This document shows, one piece after another, positions 62,760 through 64,000 of a stretch of 64,000 bases of DNA (position 1 is its first letter; each line of letters starts with the position of its first letter). This DNA is from CAG-492 sp045643465 (GTDB taxonomy: Bacteria; Bacillota; Clostridia; TANB77; CAG-508): positions 5,274-69,273 of the forward strand of contig JAZUKV010000034.1 in assembly GCA_045643465.1 (NCBI GenBank). Direction: 5' to 3'. Under the pieces are notes generated by a model. It made no database searches and was not told the DNA's origin. It saw nothing but the letters and a program-made list of their open reading frames with translations. A program made the position numbers and the translations under genes.

Positions 62760-62799
62760 AAAACGGTAATTTACATCTTTCGATGCTCATTACCGTTTT
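62760..62799 (-). terminator. Terminator after the 79-residue membrane protein gene
   Basis: The stem AAAACGGTAA/TTACCGTTTT, with inner CATC/GATG pairing, starts 2 bp after the stop and is followed by T7 on the minus strand. Confidence 0.88.
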
Positions 62800-62801
62800 A
62801 C

Positions 62802-63041
62802 TTACAGGAAACAGCATAATACTACTATTATAAGTATTACAACACCTCCTGTAATTAGCCGTGCCAGTGCAAATGCCCAGTCAGGCTTTATCCCTTTTGA
62901 TTTTAGCCAATCACTTAGGGATTTTTCTGTGGCAGCTCCTGCTGGTGCAAATAAGAACTTTGCTAAAGCCCATGCACCTCTTATAATTGCTCTTCCGAAC
63001 AAAAACATAAGCAGGATTAATGCTAATGCAATATATGGCAT
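62802..63041 (-). CDS. Hypothetical small membrane protein (79 aa)
   Basis: I do not recognise it. It has two membrane segments, near the start (ALALILLMFLFGRAIIRGAW) and at the end (LITGGVVILIIVVLCCFL), with an Ala/Gly and WLKSKGIKPDWAFALAR linker. The frame extends to 63071, but AAAGGAGG lies 8 bases before the ATG at 63041. Its DNA is richer in G+C than the neighbours. Confidence 0.65.
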   Translation of the reverse strand: MPYIALALILLMFLFGRAIIRGAWALAKFLFAPAGAATEKSLSDWLKSKGIKPDWAFALARLITGGVVILIIVVLCCFL

Positions 63042-63133
63042 AAAGAAAACCTCCTTTATTTTATTTGCCATTGAGTTAATTAATTATATCATTTTTAGTA
63101 TTTTATGTCAATTTTATGTTAATTATTTACTTA

Positions 63134-63685
63134 TTAAAATCTTCCACTTACCATTGTACATTTATTAGTTCTTGGATTAAAATAAGCCATAAAATATCCC
63201 CCATCTTTATTTATCCATTCATAAGTTAAACTAGAAGATGACTTCTTAATTAAATGTCCTTTTGCTCCAATTTTTTCTACTATTTGATCATATGTTATAG
63301 AATCTTTACTATTTAATGCTTTTTTAATTTCATCATACTTTGAAAAATCGACTTTATTATCCTTTAATGATGCAAACTTATCACTTATGTCAGCTGATAT
63401 TTCACATTTTCCTGTATTATTTGAACCATATCTAGCTGTTAAAGTTTGTGTATCTGTAATATTCCAAGTATACACATTATTTTTTTCGTCTGCTAACTTT
63501 CCATCTGACCCAATAATTCTATTTATATCCTCTACACTATTTTCTGGACTTATTTTTTCCATATATTCAAATATTTTTAAAGAATCATCACCTTTGTTAT
63601 TATTTTTTCCACAACCTGTTAAAGAAAATGCAGAGCTTATTATAATCAATAATACTGCAAAAATTTTTAATAAATTTTTAACCAT
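63134..63685 (-). CDS. Putative lipoprotein with BLIP/DUF3862-like repeats
   Basis: A 183-residue secreted lipoprotein with signal (KNLLKIFAVLLIIISSAFS) and lipobox LTGC at 23-26. The mature part has two similar halves (SVEDINRIIGSDGKL and TYDQIVEKIGAKGHLI), each followed by W-x-N, the pattern of beta-lactamase-inhibitor-like/DUF3862 domains. Function is unknown. An AGGAGG-type site precedes the ATG. Confidence 0.78.
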   Translation of the reverse strand: MVKNLLKIFAVLLIIISSAFSLTGCGKNNNKGDDSLKIFEYMEKISPENSVEDINRIIGSDGKLADEKNNVYTWNITDTQTLTARYGSNNTGKCEISADISDKFASLKDNKVDFSKYDEIKKALNSKDSITYDQIVEKIGAKGHLIKKSSSSLTYEWINKDGGYFMAYFNPRTNKCTMVSGRF

Positions 63686-63724
63686 TTTTTACCTCCTAAT
63701 TTTTTAATGATTACATTATATAAA

Positions 63725-63760
63725 AAGAGCAGAAACTTTGCAATTAAAATTTCTGCTCTT
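63725..63760 (-). terminator. Terminator upstream of the lipoprotein gene
   Basis: The 11-bp stem AAGAGCAGAAA/TTTCTGCTCTT is followed on the minus strand by T5; it ends the transcript of the 49-residue gene. Confidence 0.85.
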
Positions 63761-63816
63761 CTTTTCATACTTATTGTAATTTGTAGTATTATTAATATCT
63801 TAATAATCATTTATTT

Positions 63817-63966
63817 TTATATATTCATAATTAAATAAACAATTATAAATACTGCTATTCCTGTAATAAATCCTTTAATTATTCTTTTAATTAATAGTTT
63901 TTTTGCATCATTTTCATCTAGTAATATTTTCAAATTTTCATCTGCTTTATTTTTATAATTATTCAT
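63817..63966 (-). CDS. Small membrane protein (49 aa)
   Basis: I do not recognise it. A polar N-terminus (NNYKNKADENLKILLDENDA) and a basic patch lead to one C-terminal membrane segment (GFITGIAVFIIVYLIMNI). GGGGAG lies 9 bases before the ATG at 63966; an ATG at 63975 touches that site and is less likely. A strong terminator follows, which supports a real gene. Confidence 0.5.
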   Translation of the reverse strand: MNNYKNKADENLKILLDENDAKKLLIKRIIKGFITGIAVFIIVYLIMNI

Positions 63967-64000
63967 TTCAATCATCTCCCCACTTAATAATTCATTTACA

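Noticed and set aside
1..64000. Template repeat or reverse transcriptase for the DGR inside the window
   Set aside because: I searched by eye for further copies of the GGCTTGGCCTTTGGC end and for RT motifs (such as YxDD-containing proteins) and found none.

Overview
The window is a low-G+C (about 28% by eye) Firmicutes chromosome segment, most likely from an endospore-forming gut-type clostridium. Spore genes (sleB, yqfC, yqfD, a pdaA-like deacetylase, whiA), pflB, fhs, the Asp23/AmaP/DUF2273 cell-envelope set, 6S RNA and strong AGGAGG ribosome binding sites all point that way. Most genes lie on the minus strand. No rRNA operon, prophage or CRISPR array was seen.

Layout. 1-16.4 kb: recJ (cut by the window edge), ylbF, an alpha-glucan group (GT4 glycosyltransferase facing a DUF4912 protein and a GH57 enzyme), gpsA-plsY-der, rpmF, an unusual asnB, a DUF4116 repeat protein, ligA, pgsA, and a TGS/uridine-kinase-like protein. 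16.5-18.7 kb: a zinc-ribbon membrane protein and an intact ISL3-family insertion sequence. 18.8-27.4 kb: an accessory surface island read towards the IS. It holds a truncated Cna-B/SpaA adhesin, an NPQTG-anchored protein, a TasA/CalY-like fibre protein, a SipW signal peptidase, and a 989-residue surface protein made of two repeated halves. 27.4-52.3 kb: conserved housekeeping and sporulation genes (mutS, miaB, rpmE, tRNA-Trp, efp, sleB, fhs, xseAB, nusB, asp23, hemW, whiA, prmC, 6S RNA, recO, era, ybeY, yqfCD). 53.3-56.2 kb: a complete Agr-type quorum-sensing locus (response regulator and kinase on plus, AgrD and AgrB on minus). 56.3-64 kb: an RluD-family enzyme, an RlmI-like methyltransferase, htpG, pflB and small envelope proteins.

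The most notable signal is in the 989-residue protein (18800-21769, minus). Each repeated half ends in a 139-bp block of nearly 60% G+C inside an otherwise A+T-rich gene. The two blocks share identical G+C-rich ends but differ at a scatter of codons, almost always at codon positions 1 and 2. The distal block ends just before the stop codon and is followed at once by a perfect 10-bp stem with a 4-nt loop. These are hallmarks of the variable regions of a diversity-generating retroelement (DGR). No reverse transcriptase or template repeat is visible here, so these would be remote or orphaned targets. The neighbouring SipW/TasA-like and anchored proteins suggest that the diversified domain is displayed outside the cell.

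Other points of interest: an AgrD without cysteine at the expected ring position; a dispersed GAACCGTCCCC repeat family (direct repeat at 13.7 kb, 29-bp-armed palindrome at 57.0 kb); an asparagine synthetase with Ser in place of the catalytic Cys2; an M23 peptidase whose only plausible start is ATT; a single-base frameshift in a small membrane protein; and an unrecognised 418-residue gene where phoH/pgpH often lie.
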